Shown in pieces: positions 15,599-24,148 of a stretch of DNA of 26,607 bases. Where the stretch lies: assembly GCA_028067895.1 (NCBI GenBank), contig JAPTUI010000276.1, positions 1-26,607 on the forward strand, in the 5' to 3' direction. A program made the position numbers and the translations under genes. Source of the stretch: Pseudomonadota bacterium (GTDB lineage: Bacteria; Pseudomonadota; Gammaproteobacteria; Steroidobacterales; Steroidobacteraceae). How positions within the stretch are numbered: position 1 is the first letter of the stretch; each line of letters starts with the position of its first letter. The notes beneath the pieces were generated by a model that ran no database searches, had not been told where the DNA came from, and saw only the letters and a program-made list of their open reading frames with translations.

Positions 15599-17626
15599 AT
15601 GTTCCAAGGCAGGCAGGGCGGTCCGTCTACGGTGCCGCCGGATGATTCCCAGACGCACAAGGAGATCCTGCATCAGCCGGCCGTCTGGCGAGCCGTGAGT
15701 CGCGAGATCGCGGCGATGGCCGCGGATGCGCGTCACTGGGTCCGCGCCGGGCGTTTCGAGGAGGTGTGGTTTTGCGGCGCCGGTACCTCTGCGTTCATCG
15801 GCGAGTCGCTCAGCGTCTATCTCAACGAGCGCCAATCCGCGGTGCGATACATTCCGGTGCCGACCACGGAACTCGTGGCATATCCGCAGCGTCTGCTGCG
15901 TCGCGGTACACGTCGATTGGTCGTTTCCTTTGGACGCAGTGGGGACAGCCCCGAGAGCGTGGCGACCTTGGCGCTGCTCGAGCGAGCCGACGCCGCGGGC
16001 TTGCACATCACCTGCAATGCTCACGGTGCACTGGCGCGCTCGGAGGGGGCCCGGCAACGCGCGATCGTGCTGCCGCATGAGACCCACGATGCCGGCTTTG
16101 CAATGACGTCGAGCTACAGCACGATGCTGCTGTACGCGCTCGCCGTCTTTGACGATGTGCCGATCGATGCGCTCGAGGGACGATTGAATGCGCTTGCAGA
16201 TGCCGCCAGCGGTCTGATGGCGGCGGTTGCGCCCTTGGCGGCCGATCTGGCGCCGCCCCAGCGAGTGGCGTTCCTCGGCGGAGGCGAGCTGCGTGGCGCG
16301 GCGCATGAATGTGCGCTGAAGGTGCTGGAATTGACGGCGGGGCAGGTCGCCTCGTTCTGGGAGTCTCCGCTTGGCTTTCGGCACGGCCCGAAGTCTCTCG
16401 TGAACGACGGCACGCAGGTGATTGCGCTGCTCTCCTCGGACGAGGATGCGCGCCGCTACGACGCCGACGTGGTCGATGAGTTGCGCAGCCAGTACGCCCC
16501 AGAGCAGGTGCTGACGGTCGGCACGGCGCAAGCCGATGCCGATCTTGCCTTCAACGCAGTGCCTCGCGGCTGGAACATTCCGCTGTACGTGCTCCCTGCG
16601 CAGTTGCTGGCGGTGGCCTGGTCGCAGAAGCTGGGATTGAACGTCGACAATCCGTTTCCGGACGGCAATCTGTCGCGGGTCGTGCAGGGCGTGCGGCTCT
16701 ATCCACCTCCTGCCCCGAAAGTGCGGCTGTTCGGCGGCATGGATGTCGGCGGCAGCAAGATTGAAACCTGCCTGTTCGACGAACAGTTCCGGCCCCTGCA
16801 GCGGCGCCGGGTGGATACCGCCTGTTCGAGCTACGAAGAATTGCTCGAGTGCATCGTCGGCGAGGTCCGATGGCTCGAATCCCAGGCGCAGGCGCCGGTA
16901 GACCTGGGCATCGGATTGCCCGGGCTGGTCGATTATCACAGCGGCCGTTCGCTCACGTCGAATCTGCCGGCAACGGGCCGACCCTTGCGTGAAGACCTGA
17001 TGGCGCGGCTCGGGCGTACCGTGGCGATTGCCAATGACTGCAAGTGTTTCGCGCTCTCCGAGGCCAATGGCGGCGCAGGCGAGGATGCGGAAACCGTCCT
17101 CGGTCTGATCATCGGCACCGGTGTCGGGGGCGGCGTCGTGCACCGCGGGCGGCTCGTGCTCGGCCACAACGATCTGCCCGGCGAGCTTGGCCATCTGGGC
17201 ATCCCGGGACGGTTCGTGCGGGAGTGGAATCTGCCGCTGCTCGCGTGCGGGTGCGGACGAGTCGGCTGCTACGAGACGCTCGTCTCCGGTCCTGGTCTGG
17301 TCCGGCTGGCGAGCCGTCATGGCGCGCCTGAGTGTTCGCCCGCACAGATCGCCGAGCGGGCTCGCGCGGGCGATGCGGCCATGAGCGCCGCGATGCGCGA
17401 GTGGGTCACGCTGGTGGCGGAGCTGATCTATACGGCCCAATGCACCATCGACATGGACTGTGTCGTGCTCGGTGGCGGGCTGTCGAGAATTCCCGACATC
17501 ACGGCAATGCTGGCCGAGGCATTTCAGGACCAGCGCATGGCGGGACGTGAGGTGAAGTTCACCGCGGCTCGCTTTGGCGATGCGAGCGGGACACGCGGTG
17601 CGGCCATGCTCCTGATTCAATCGTGA
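15599..17626 (+). CDS. agaS: Fusion of AgaS (GalN-6-P deaminase/isomerase) and ROK sugar kinase
   Basis: 675 residues in one uninterrupted frame. Residues 1-370 are AgaS: SIS motifs WFCGAGTSAFIGES (57-70) and VSFGRSGDSPES (109-120), then the AgaS-type segment LKVLELTAGQVASFWESPLGFRHGPKS (240-266). Residues 375-675 are a ROK kinase: phosphate loop GMDVGGSKIE (380-389), catalytic Asp480 in IANDCKCF, GTGVGGGV (506-513), PGELGH (527-532) and the zinc ligands His532 with Cys550, Cys552 and Cys557 (CGCGRVGC). The kinase half would make GalNAc-6-P and the AgaS half would convert galactosamine-6-P to tagatose-6-P plus ammonia, with AgaA acting between. The two functions are separate proteins in known Aga pathways. 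Cytoplasmic. It starts 20 bases after the regulator stop. Confidence 0.9.
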   Translation: MFQGRQGGPSTVPPDDSQTHKEILHQPAVWRAVSREIAAMAADARHWVRAGRFEEVWFCGAGTSAFIGESLSVYLNERQSAVRYIPVPTTELVAYPQRLLRRGTRRLVVSFGRSGDSPESVATLALLERADAAGLHITCNAHGALARSEGARQRAIVLPHETHDAGFAMTSSYSTMLLYALAVFDDVPIDALEGRLNALADAASGLMAAVAPLAADLAPPQRVAFLGGGELRGAAHECALKVLELTAGQVASFWESPLGFRHGPKSLVNDGTQVIALLSSDEDARRYDADVVDELRSQYAPEQVLTVGTAQADADLAFNAVPRGWNIPLYVLPAQLLAVAWSQKLGLNVDNPFPDGNLSRVVQGVRLYPPPAPKVRLFGGMDVGGSKIETCLFDEQFRPLQRRRVDTACSSYEELLECIVGEVRWLESQAQAPVDLGIGLPGLVDYHSGRSLTSNLPATGRPLREDLMARLGRTVAIANDCKCFALSEANGGAGEDAETVLGLIIGTGVGGGVVHRGRLVLGHNDLPGELGHLGIPGRFVREWNLPLLACGCGRVGCYETLVSGPGLVRLASRHGAPECSPAQIAERARAGDAAMSAAMREWVTLVAELIYTAQCTIDMDCVVLGGGLSRIPDITAMLAEAFQDQRMAGREVKFTAARFGDASGTRGAAMLLIQS

Positions 17627-17645
17627 GCACACTTGGACAGAACAC

Positions 17646-18923
17646 ATGATCCGCAGACTCTCTGATCTGATCGCACGCAATCGGGCCGGGAGCCGCGAAG
17701 TCGTGCCGTCCGTCTGCACGACGCAGCCGGAGGTGCTGAGTGCATCATTGCTGCTCGCGCGCGAGCAGGAGACGTTGCTGCTCGTGGAGGCGACGAGCAA
17801 TCAGGTCAATCAGTTCGGCGGCTACACCGGGATGACTCCGGTGGATTTTCGTCGGCGACTCGAGGTCATGGCGCAACGGCTCGAGGTCGATCCGGCGCAG
17901 ATCGTGCTCGGCGGCGATCACCTTGGGCCGCAGGTGTGGCGGCGTCAGGGAGCCGAGGCGGCCATGAGCGCTGCGTGCGAAATGGTCCGCGCCTACGTGC
18001 AGGCCGGCTTCCGCAAGATTCACCTCGACTGTTCGGAGGCCTGCGCGGGTGATCCCGAGCCGCTCCCCCAGGCGTTGTGCGCGCAGCGCGCGGCGCGGCT
18101 CGCAGCGGAGTGCGAGGCGGCTGCGCCGAACCCGAATTCACTGGCGTACGTCATCGGCACGGAAGTGCCGCGTCCGGGCGGTGCACTCGGGGAGGAGGAG
18201 GTGCTGCGCCCGACGCGGCCCGAAGATGCCCGGGAAGTCCTTGAATTGCATCGCGAGGCATTTGCGCGCATTGCCCCGGCCACGTGGGAACGGGTGGTGG
18301 CGCTGGTCGTGCAGCCTGGGGTGGAGTTCTCTCCGCAGCACGTGACGCAATATGACCCGGCCCAAGTGGGTACGCTCGAGATGGCACTGCAGGGGCATCC
18401 GCAAATGTGTTTCGAGGCACATTCGACCGACTATCAGCGCCCACGGGCGCTCGCCGCGATCGCCGCGAAGCACTTTGCGATTCTCAAGGTCGGTCCGGGG
18501 TTGACGGATGCGTTTCGCAGCGCGCTGTACCGGCTCGACGGACTGGCGGCAGACGGCGTCCCCCCCGGAGGGCCGGGTGAGCTGGCGCGAACGCTCGAGC
18601 AGTTGATGGTGGGCGACGACCGCCATTGGCGCGAACACTACCGGGGCACTGCGCAAGAGGTGAGCCGGCTGCGGCACCACAGCTACGCGGACCGCATTCG
18701 GTATTATTGGCCTCAGCCGGCGGCTCAGCAGGCTGTGGCGGCGCTCTATGCGCGCATCGATGCGGCCGGGTGGCCGCCCTATGTGTTGAGAGATCTCTTT
18801 CCCGAGCAGGTACTCGAGCGAGCCGAAGCGCTTCGCGAGCTCGCCGCAGGCGCGGCGCAGGCTCTGGTGCTGGCCAGCGTTCAAGACGCGCTCATGCCCT
18901 ATTTCCGGACGCGGCATTCGTGA
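17646..18923 (+). CDS. kbaZ: KbaZ/GatZ/AgaZ family protein (tagatose-phosphate metabolism)
   Basis: 425 residues, the normal family length. Family-typical segments are LVEATSNQVNQFGGYTGM (46-63), GGDHLGPQVW (89-98), HLDCSE, YVIGTEVP, VQPGVEF, FEAHSTDYQ and FAILKVGPGLTDAFR. In E. coli KbaZ/GatZ is the non-catalytic subunit that supports the class II tagatose-1,6-bisphosphate aldolase KbaY/GatY; in Shewanella the homologue AgaZ was assigned as tagatose-6-phosphate kinase. No KbaY/GatY aldolase and no PfkB-type kinase gene is in the window, which favours the kinase reading or a partner elsewhere. It starts 19 bases after the AgaS-ROK gene, and its stop overlaps the next start (GTGA). Confidence 0.88.
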   Translation: MIRRLSDLIARNRAGSREVVPSVCTTQPEVLSASLLLAREQETLLLVEATSNQVNQFGGYTGMTPVDFRRRLEVMAQRLEVDPAQIVLGGDHLGPQVWRRQGAEAAMSAACEMVRAYVQAGFRKIHLDCSEACAGDPEPLPQALCAQRAARLAAECEAAAPNPNSLAYVIGTEVPRPGGALGEEEVLRPTRPEDAREVLELHREAFARIAPATWERVVALVVQPGVEFSPQHVTQYDPAQVGTLEMALQGHPQMCFEAHSTDYQRPRALAAIAAKHFAILKVGPGLTDAFRSALYRLDGLAADGVPPGGPGELARTLEQLMVGDDRHWREHYRGTAQEVSRLRHHSYADRIRYYWPQPAAQQAVAALYARIDAAGWPPYVLRDLFPEQVLERAEALRELAAGAAQALVLASVQDALMPYFRTRHS

Positions 18924-20119
18924 CTGTGAGCCGTGTGTTGCAGGCTCCCGCCGCGGCGCCTGAGGCGCAGGCGTGGTGGCTGCATCCGGCAGCATGCTTC
19001 GACGGTGAACAGATTCGTCGAGATGTGGCCTTGCGCATCGAGAACGGTCGGGTCAGTGCCATCACGCCCGCTCGCGAAGCAGGTCTTGACGGGCTGGCCG
19101 TCTGGCGCTGCGAATACCTTGCCTGCCCGGCGTTCGTCGATCTGCAGGTCAATGGCGGCGGCGGTGTTCTGTTCACTCAGGATCCCACGCCTGAGTCGCT
19201 GACGGCCATTGCGGCAGCGCACCGCCTCGGGGGGACCGGGACCTGGTTGCCCACGCTCATCACGTGTGGACCGGAGGTCATGGAACGGGCCGTCGACGCG
19301 GTGATCTCCGTTCACGGCCGTTTCGGCGTAGCCGGTATGCACATCGAAGGGCCGCACATCGCCCCCGAGTATCGCGGTGCACACGCCCTCGATCTGATTC
19401 GGCCCTTCGACGATCATACCCTCGGGCTGCTGCGCCGCTTGCGTGAGCGTTCCATCCCGGTGCTGCTGACGTTGGCGCCGGAGCGCCTTGCAGACGGTGT
19501 GTTGCCCCGGCTCGTGGACATGGGCGTCCGTGTCGCGATCGGGCACAGCGGCGCAAACGAAGAGCAGACGCGAGCGGCGCTCGCTGCAGGGGCGAGTCTG
19601 TTCACGCACTTGTTCAACGGCATGCCTCCGCTGCACACGAAACGGGTGGGCATGACCGGAGTCGCCCTGGACAGTGCGGCATGGTGCGGAGTGATTGCCG
19701 ACGGCTACCACGTCGATGACCTCATGGTGAGGCTCGCCGTGCGCGCCAAGCGCGAGCCGCATACGCTGTTTGCGGTCACCGATGCGATGCCTACGGTCCA
19801 TGGTCCGGCGCAATTCGAGCTGTACGGCGCGACGATCCAGGTTCGCGACGGGCGTTTGATCGACGCGCGGGGCTCCCTGGCCGGTGTCCACATCGATATG
19901 GCGGGTGTGCTGCAGCGCCTGGTTCAGCGGGTCGAACTGCCGCTCGAGTGCGCACTGGCCATGATCACCGCCATCCCAGCCCGCGCCGCGGGGCTGTATC
20001 CCGAGCAGGGTTGCCTGCGGCCGCGTGCTCGCGCCGATATCGTGTTACTCGATCCGGACCGTTTAACGCTGAAGTCATTGCTGATCGGCGGCACGCAATC
20101 CGTGGCCGCAGGCGCGTAG
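18920..20119 (+). CDS. agaA: N-acetylgalactosamine-6-phosphate deacetylase (NagA/AgaA family)
   Basis: 399 residues from GTG 18920, chosen for the GTGA overlap with the kbaZ stop; a second GTG at 18926 is possible. NagA-type TIM-barrel amidohydrolase features are in order: FVDLQVNGGGG (72-82), the metal ligand Glu143 in GMHIEGPHIAPEYRGAH, His209 in IGHSGA, His230 in THLFNGMPPLH, the substrate-binding His264 (DGYHV) and the catalytic Asp288 in VTDAM. The enzyme removes acetate from an N-acetyl-hexosamine-6-phosphate in the cytoplasm. The GalNAc-6-P substrate (AgaA rather than NagA) is inferred from AgaS and KbaZ beside it, since sequence alone does not separate the two well. Confidence 0.9.
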   Translation: MTVSRVLQAPAAAPEAQAWWLHPAACFDGEQIRRDVALRIENGRVSAITPAREAGLDGLAVWRCEYLACPAFVDLQVNGGGGVLFTQDPTPESLTAIAAAHRLGGTGTWLPTLITCGPEVMERAVDAVISVHGRFGVAGMHIEGPHIAPEYRGAHALDLIRPFDDHTLGLLRRLRERSIPVLLTLAPERLADGVLPRLVDMGVRVAIGHSGANEEQTRAALAAGASLFTHLFNGMPPLHTKRVGMTGVALDSAAWCGVIADGYHVDDLMVRLAVRAKREPHTLFAVTDAMPTVHGPAQFELYGATIQVRDGRLIDARGSLAGVHIDMAGVLQRLVQRVELPLECALAMITAIPARAAGLYPEQGCLRPRARADIVLLDPDRLTLKSLLIGGTQSVAAGA

Positions 20120-20187
20120 AAATCCCTGACGCCTCAACTGATCACGCAGATCTTCTCGGCGTTTGGAACAAAATTACACAAGTTCGC

Positions 20188-20213
20188 CGTCTGTTGCGTA
20201 ATTGCAACAGACG
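20188..20213 (+). terminator. Hairpin after the GalNAc operon (terminator-like, no T-run)
   Basis: CGTCTGTTGC and GCAACAGACG are perfect inverted repeats with a six-base loop (GTAATT), 68 bases after the agaA stop. No U-tract follows (CCTCTCGG), so it may be a Rho-dependent end, an RNA 3'-end stabiliser or a protein-binding palindrome rather than a classical intrinsic terminator. Confidence 0.5.
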
Positions 20214-20400
20214 CCTCTCGGTGCATGTCTGCATTGCAGCGGTCGGGGGCGAAACCCAGGCAATCCCTATGAGAACTGGTGTTTTTCCTGAAATATTCGG
20301 CGAATCCGGGCTAAGTGTCGATGCGCTCTTTGGGCGGCCCGGCGCAGAAGCTGGCAACCCCGGCCGTCTCTCGACTACAACACGCCTACTCCGCCGATCT

Positions 20401-20448
20401 CAAAAAATGACAAAAAATATTGTAGTCTTTCGTCACGCGAAATAGAAT
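20401..20448 (+). promoter_or_regulatory. Promoter with overlapping operator for the TonB-dependent receptor
   Basis: TTGTAG (20420-20425) and TAGAAT (20443-20448) are separated by 17 bases. The palindrome ACAAAAAATATTGT (20410-20423) overlaps the -35 box and shares the AAAAATATT core with both operators at 11171-11205. CAAAAAAT is also repeated with a ten-base period (20401 and 20411), giving helically phased A-tracts. Shared control with the GalNAc operon is inferred. Confidence 0.5.
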
Positions 20449-20592
20449 TTCATCAGTGGGTATCGTTCCGGCCTCGCGCTCTACGGGTCGATTGGCCGGG
20501 AAGAAGCATTCGCGCACTGCGTCTCGCATTAGCTGCTGGTGCGCAAATGCCGTCGTCAACAAATGAACACGCATTGCCGGGGGAACATTTCA

Positions 20593-23556
20593 GTGAAACT
20601 GCGAGCAATCACCTCTGCCAGTCCGCTTCATGTGAAGCGCGCACAGCATATGGGTCTTCTGTTGGGGGTCATGGCCGTTGCTGCTCCTGTCCAAGCGATT
20701 TACGCTGCTCAACAGCATACGAACCAAGCGCCACTTCCGGAGAACACCAACGTTCAACGGCGCACTGCAATCCAGGACGCAGTCGCGAAGAATCTGAAAT
20801 CGAAGAGCCTGGCGCCGATTCTCATCACCGGCCTGCGTCAGAGCTTGCAGAGCTCGATGCGCCTGAAGGAGAACGCGACCCAGGTCGTCGATGCGATCAC
20901 GCAGCAGGGAATCGGGCAGTTCCCGAATCCCGATGTGGCGGATGCGCTCTCCCGACTGCCGGACATCTCGCTGACTCACGACGCTACCGGGTCAGGCAAC
21001 GAGATCACGATCAGGGGATTTGGTCCTCAGTTCAACCTGGTTCTGCTCAATGGCATGGAGCTGCCCACGCAGACCGGAGGGCGTCAGTTCAATTTCGACG
21101 TTCTTCCCTCCGAGGCAATCTCTCGAGCCGTCGTATACAAGACCAGTGAAGCCTGGCAGCCAGCGGATGCGATCGGCGGTCTGGTCGAGATGCAGACGGC
21201 GCAGCCTTTCGACTTCAAGGGGCCGAAGCTGGTTGCGAAGATCTCCGGGAACATGAATACCCATTCATCGAAGGTGGAGCCGTCCGAATTTCTTCTGCTC
21301 AGCAACACGTTCGATCATCAGAAATTCGGCGCCCTCCTGTCGATTGCGTCCCAGGAGCAGGCGACGACGACATATGATCTATCCGGCGCGGGCTTCTTTA
21401 GCCAGCCGGTCAACGGTCCTGGCGAGCCAACGGCTGTATGGCAGACGGGAAGCGGTGCGTCTGGACTTCCCTCCAGTGTATTGCTGCCCGTTACGGACGG
21501 TGTGAACAGCAATTACTACAACACGAAGCGCTTGAGCGTAAACGCCGCGTTGCAATGGCACGTGACGTCAGATGTTACCGCAACATTGGACGGAATGTAC
21601 AATAAGTACACTGAGTTCAACTACAGTAACGACCTTGGGTTGTACGTGGACGGCAACCCGATCAACAACGGCGTGGTCGTACGGCCGGACGGCGTGGTCC
21701 AAAGCTTTACGACTCAATCACATGCTGACTTGATCCAATCGACCGGCGGTGACCAGATCAGTCCGCAGTATCTGCGCACGGTCCTCTTCAAACTCAAGGG
21801 AAAGGCGTTCGATCACAAGCTGCTGTGGGACCTTGCGGCGTCTTATGGCGCCAATACGGCGAGCAATTATCTCGACCCGTCGGTATTTTCAGTCGCGGGC
21901 TTTCCGATTCCGGTTTCGTACACCAGCAACGGTGGCGTCGGGGTGCCGACGCTGGGCACGACGTCAAGTCTCACGGACATCAGTCTTCCGCACGCGCACT
22001 TCACGGAAGTGTCTGCGACCAGTAACGTCAATGATATTGCGCAGCTGAGGACGAACGAAACCTGGGTGGTGCCGAACTCGTGGGGTCCGCTGACGGACGT
22101 CCGGTTTGGCGCGGCATGGAAGCGGAACAAGTACGATACGTTCAGTTCCTATAACTCCGGGGACGTATGCGCTTACTGTGGATACCGGGCCCAGCTTCCG
22201 GGCTACCTATTCACTCCGACCAGCGTCGCCGGTAATTTCGCAAGCCCCTATGCGGGGTCCTTCCCGACGACCTGGCTGACCTATAACCCGGCGCAGTACC
22301 TGGCATTTCTCCAGAGTTCGACCGCGTTTGCGGAGCAGGACGCGGCGGGTAATCTGCCGCCTGGCACCACGGCGGCTGCGGTTCAGGGATCCGGCGGATA
22401 TGTGCCGCAGAGCGTCAATCAGGCGCCGCAGGATCTTGCGAATGTCTCTGAGAAGAGCTACTCGGCATACATCCAGGGAGATTTCGGCGGGCGAATTTTC
22501 GGGCTCGCTTGGGGTGGAAATCTGGGGTTGAGACTCGATCACACGTCGGCGACCACGACGGGGTACGGTCAAGTGCTGCAAGACATCACTCCGATTCCGA
22601 ATGATCCGACGGGCGACAATGCGATCTACGCGAACAATGGCGCGGTACTGGAACAAACCGCGAGCCACAGCTATACGTATGCATTGCCTAGCTTCAACTG
22701 GCGGCTGACGCTTCCGCGGCACGTAGTCGTTCGAGCTGCGGTCTCCAAGACGATGGCGAGACCGCAACCGAGCGATTTGTCGCCCGTGATCAATTATGGC
22801 GGCAGCATTGTCTCGCCGTCGGAATTGACTGCATCCGGCGGAAATCCGAATCTGACCCCCTATACGTCTTTGAACTACGACTTTGGGCTGGAGTGGTATT
22901 TCTCGCGGGATGGCTACGTCGCGGCTGATGGGTTCGTGAAGAAGCTGTCCAATTTCATTGAGCTGCTGCAAAGTCCGGTCGCTGTGCCTATTACGAATAG
23001 CCAGCACCTTGCTCAATTTCCCGGAAATGTCGCAACGTTCCAGCTGACTGCGCCGACGAATGTAGGGAGCGCGACAGTGAAGGGCGTGGGCATCGCCGCT
23101 CAGTACATGTTTCTGCATCTACTGCCGGGACCGTTCGATGGGCTGGGTATTACGGCGAATGCCACGTTCTTGTCGACGAACGCGGGTGTCAATTCGATCG
23201 GTGCTTCGGCGTCGGGGACGCAGCAGTTCGGGCTCACGGGCCTCGGCAATCTGGAGAATGTGACGCTCATCTACCAGAAATACGGAATCAGCGCCCGGGT
23301 GGCCTATAGTCGCCGCGGTCAGCACATCGTCGCCATCGGTGACGGTGTCAGTGCGCTGGCGCCGATTTACGAGAAGGCGTATAGCGAGCTCGACGCGCAA
23401 ATCGCGTACTCAGTCAACAGCCATATCACGGTAGCGCTGTCAGGCGCTAATCTGACGAATGCGGTGATCCAGCAGTACGACACGCGCACGGACGAGTTCT
23501 ATAATCTGGTCAACTATGGAACGCGCTACGAGATGAGTGTCACTGCAACGTTCTAG
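20593..23556 (+). CDS. TonB-dependent outer-membrane receptor (Xanthomonas/Caulobacter carbohydrate type)
   Basis: 987 residues from GTG 20593, preferred because GGGGGAA (20578-20584) lies at good spacing; an in-frame ATG at 20563 has no such site. The signal peptide has a basic start, a hydrophobic core (about 20-32) and cleaves near PVQA. A TonB-box-like PILITG (75-80) and the plug domain follow (LRQSLQSSMRLKENATQVVDAI, PDVADALSRLPDI, EITIRGFGPQFN, LLNGMELP). The rest is a long beta-barrel ending in Phe (SVTATF), as outer-membrane proteins do. Homologues import oligosaccharides using TonB energy. Its place after the GalNAc operon and the shared promoter motif suggest GalNAc-containing glycans. 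No N-terminal sigma-signalling domain is present. Confidence 0.92.
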   Translation: MKLRAITSASPLHVKRAQHMGLLLGVMAVAAPVQAIYAAQQHTNQAPLPENTNVQRRTAIQDAVAKNLKSKSLAPILITGLRQSLQSSMRLKENATQVVDAITQQGIGQFPNPDVADALSRLPDISLTHDATGSGNEITIRGFGPQFNLVLLNGMELPTQTGGRQFNFDVLPSEAISRAVVYKTSEAWQPADAIGGLVEMQTAQPFDFKGPKLVAKISGNMNTHSSKVEPSEFLLLSNTFDHQKFGALLSIASQEQATTTYDLSGAGFFSQPVNGPGEPTAVWQTGSGASGLPSSVLLPVTDGVNSNYYNTKRLSVNAALQWHVTSDVTATLDGMYNKYTEFNYSNDLGLYVDGNPINNGVVVRPDGVVQSFTTQSHADLIQSTGGDQISPQYLRTVLFKLKGKAFDHKLLWDLAASYGANTASNYLDPSVFSVAGFPIPVSYTSNGGVGVPTLGTTSSLTDISLPHAHFTEVSATSNVNDIAQLRTNETWVVPNSWGPLTDVRFGAAWKRNKYDTFSSYNSGDVCAYCGYRAQLPGYLFTPTSVAGNFASPYAGSFPTTWLTYNPAQYLAFLQSSTAFAEQDAAGNLPPGTTAAAVQGSGGYVPQSVNQAPQDLANVSEKSYSAYIQGDFGGRIFGLAWGGNLGLRLDHTSATTTGYGQVLQDITPIPNDPTGDNAIYANNGAVLEQTASHSYTYALPSFNWRLTLPRHVVVRAAVSKTMARPQPSDLSPVINYGGSIVSPSELTASGGNPNLTPYTSLNYDFGLEWYFSRDGYVAADGFVKKLSNFIELLQSPVAVPITNSQHLAQFPGNVATFQLTAPTNVGSATVKGVGIAAQYMFLHLLPGPFDGLGITANATFLSTNAGVNSIGASASGTQQFGLTGLGNLENVTLIYQKYGISARVAYSRRGQHIVAIGDGVSALAPIYEKAYSELDAQIAYSVNSHITVALSGANLTNAVIQQYDTRTDEFYNLVNYGTRYEMSVTATF

Positions 23557-23597
23557 AGGTGTGATTTCGAGTCTGAGTCTGAAGGCTCGGATTTGAC

Positions 23598-23616
23598 GAC
23601 GGATTGGCCATCCGTC
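23598..23616. terminator. Small hairpin after the receptor gene
   Basis: GACGGAT and ATCCGTC pair across a five-base loop (TGGCC), 42 bases after the receptor stop. There is no T-run. It may act together with the larger hairpin that follows. Confidence 0.35.
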
Positions 23617-23635
23617 GCGTTTGGAGTGCAAGAGG

Positions 23636-23668
23636 CGCGAGGCACGGGGTATAGCTCCGTGCCTCGCG
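23636..23668 (+). terminator. Strong 12-base-pair hairpin, probable terminator of the receptor gene
   Basis: CGCGAGGCACGG and CCGTGCCTCGCG are perfect inverted repeats with a nine-base loop, 80 bases after the stop codon. The following bases (GTTCGATTT) are only weakly T-rich. It is the most stable hairpin in the region and probably ends the receptor transcript. Confidence 0.6.
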
Positions 23669-24148
23669 GTTCGATTTGCGCGGGTCGTTGTGGATTGACG
23701 GGAGTTCGAGAGACCAACGAGCAGTGAATGTGGGCTGCGGCATACCGTTTGCTGATATGGCGCACCGTAGCACTATTCTTCAGATCACGAGGCGGGCGCT
23801 GGTTTCGGTGAGCGCGTGTTCGGAGCTACCGTCTTCCCTTTTCCTTCACGGCGCATGAATCCACTGCGGCAGTGGAATGCCGGACCCTGTCTTTAGATTC
23901 GATTGGCGCGAACGGTCGCCGCACGGAGCGCGCTGTAGCTTGACGGGCATTGACTCCAGTTTTTGCAGCGCGCGTACGAGGGGATGACGTGCGCGGGCGC
24001 GTAATTTGACCGGTGTCGTCCGCGGCCCCTCAACGCCGATTGAACTTCAGCCACGAATGCACCGGAGTCCGCGGTACGCAGATGAGTTCACTCGGCGGCG
24101 GGGAGATCGTCGACGGTGGCGTGTGGCACCGCGGGGGAGTGGGGAGGG
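23669..24148. other. 480-base convergent intergenic region, no gene recognised
   Basis: Between the receptor terminator and the end of the minus-strand ABC permease gene. Only short unrelated frames occur; none carries a domain or convincing start. Confidence 0.5.

Larger units (their letters stand above)
20120..20592. other. Intergenic region between agaA and the TonB-dependent receptor gene
   Basis: No gene seen. It holds a perfect 10-base-pair hairpin (20188-20213) and a promoter/operator (20401-20448), listed separately. The candidate promoter leaves a 5' leader of roughly 140 bases before the GTG at 20593. Confidence 0.6.

Noticed and set aside
15206..17800. An 864-codon open frame on the minus strand across the AgaS-ROK gene
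   Set aside because: It is a by-product of high GC codon bias opposite a real gene; the sense strand has full SIS and ROK motifs, and the antisense product is Arg/His/Gln-rich without a domain.
18626..18919. N-terminal extension of the AgaA protein
   Set aside because: It would overlap kbaZ by about 300 bases; the NagA family length and the GTGA overlap support the start at 18920.
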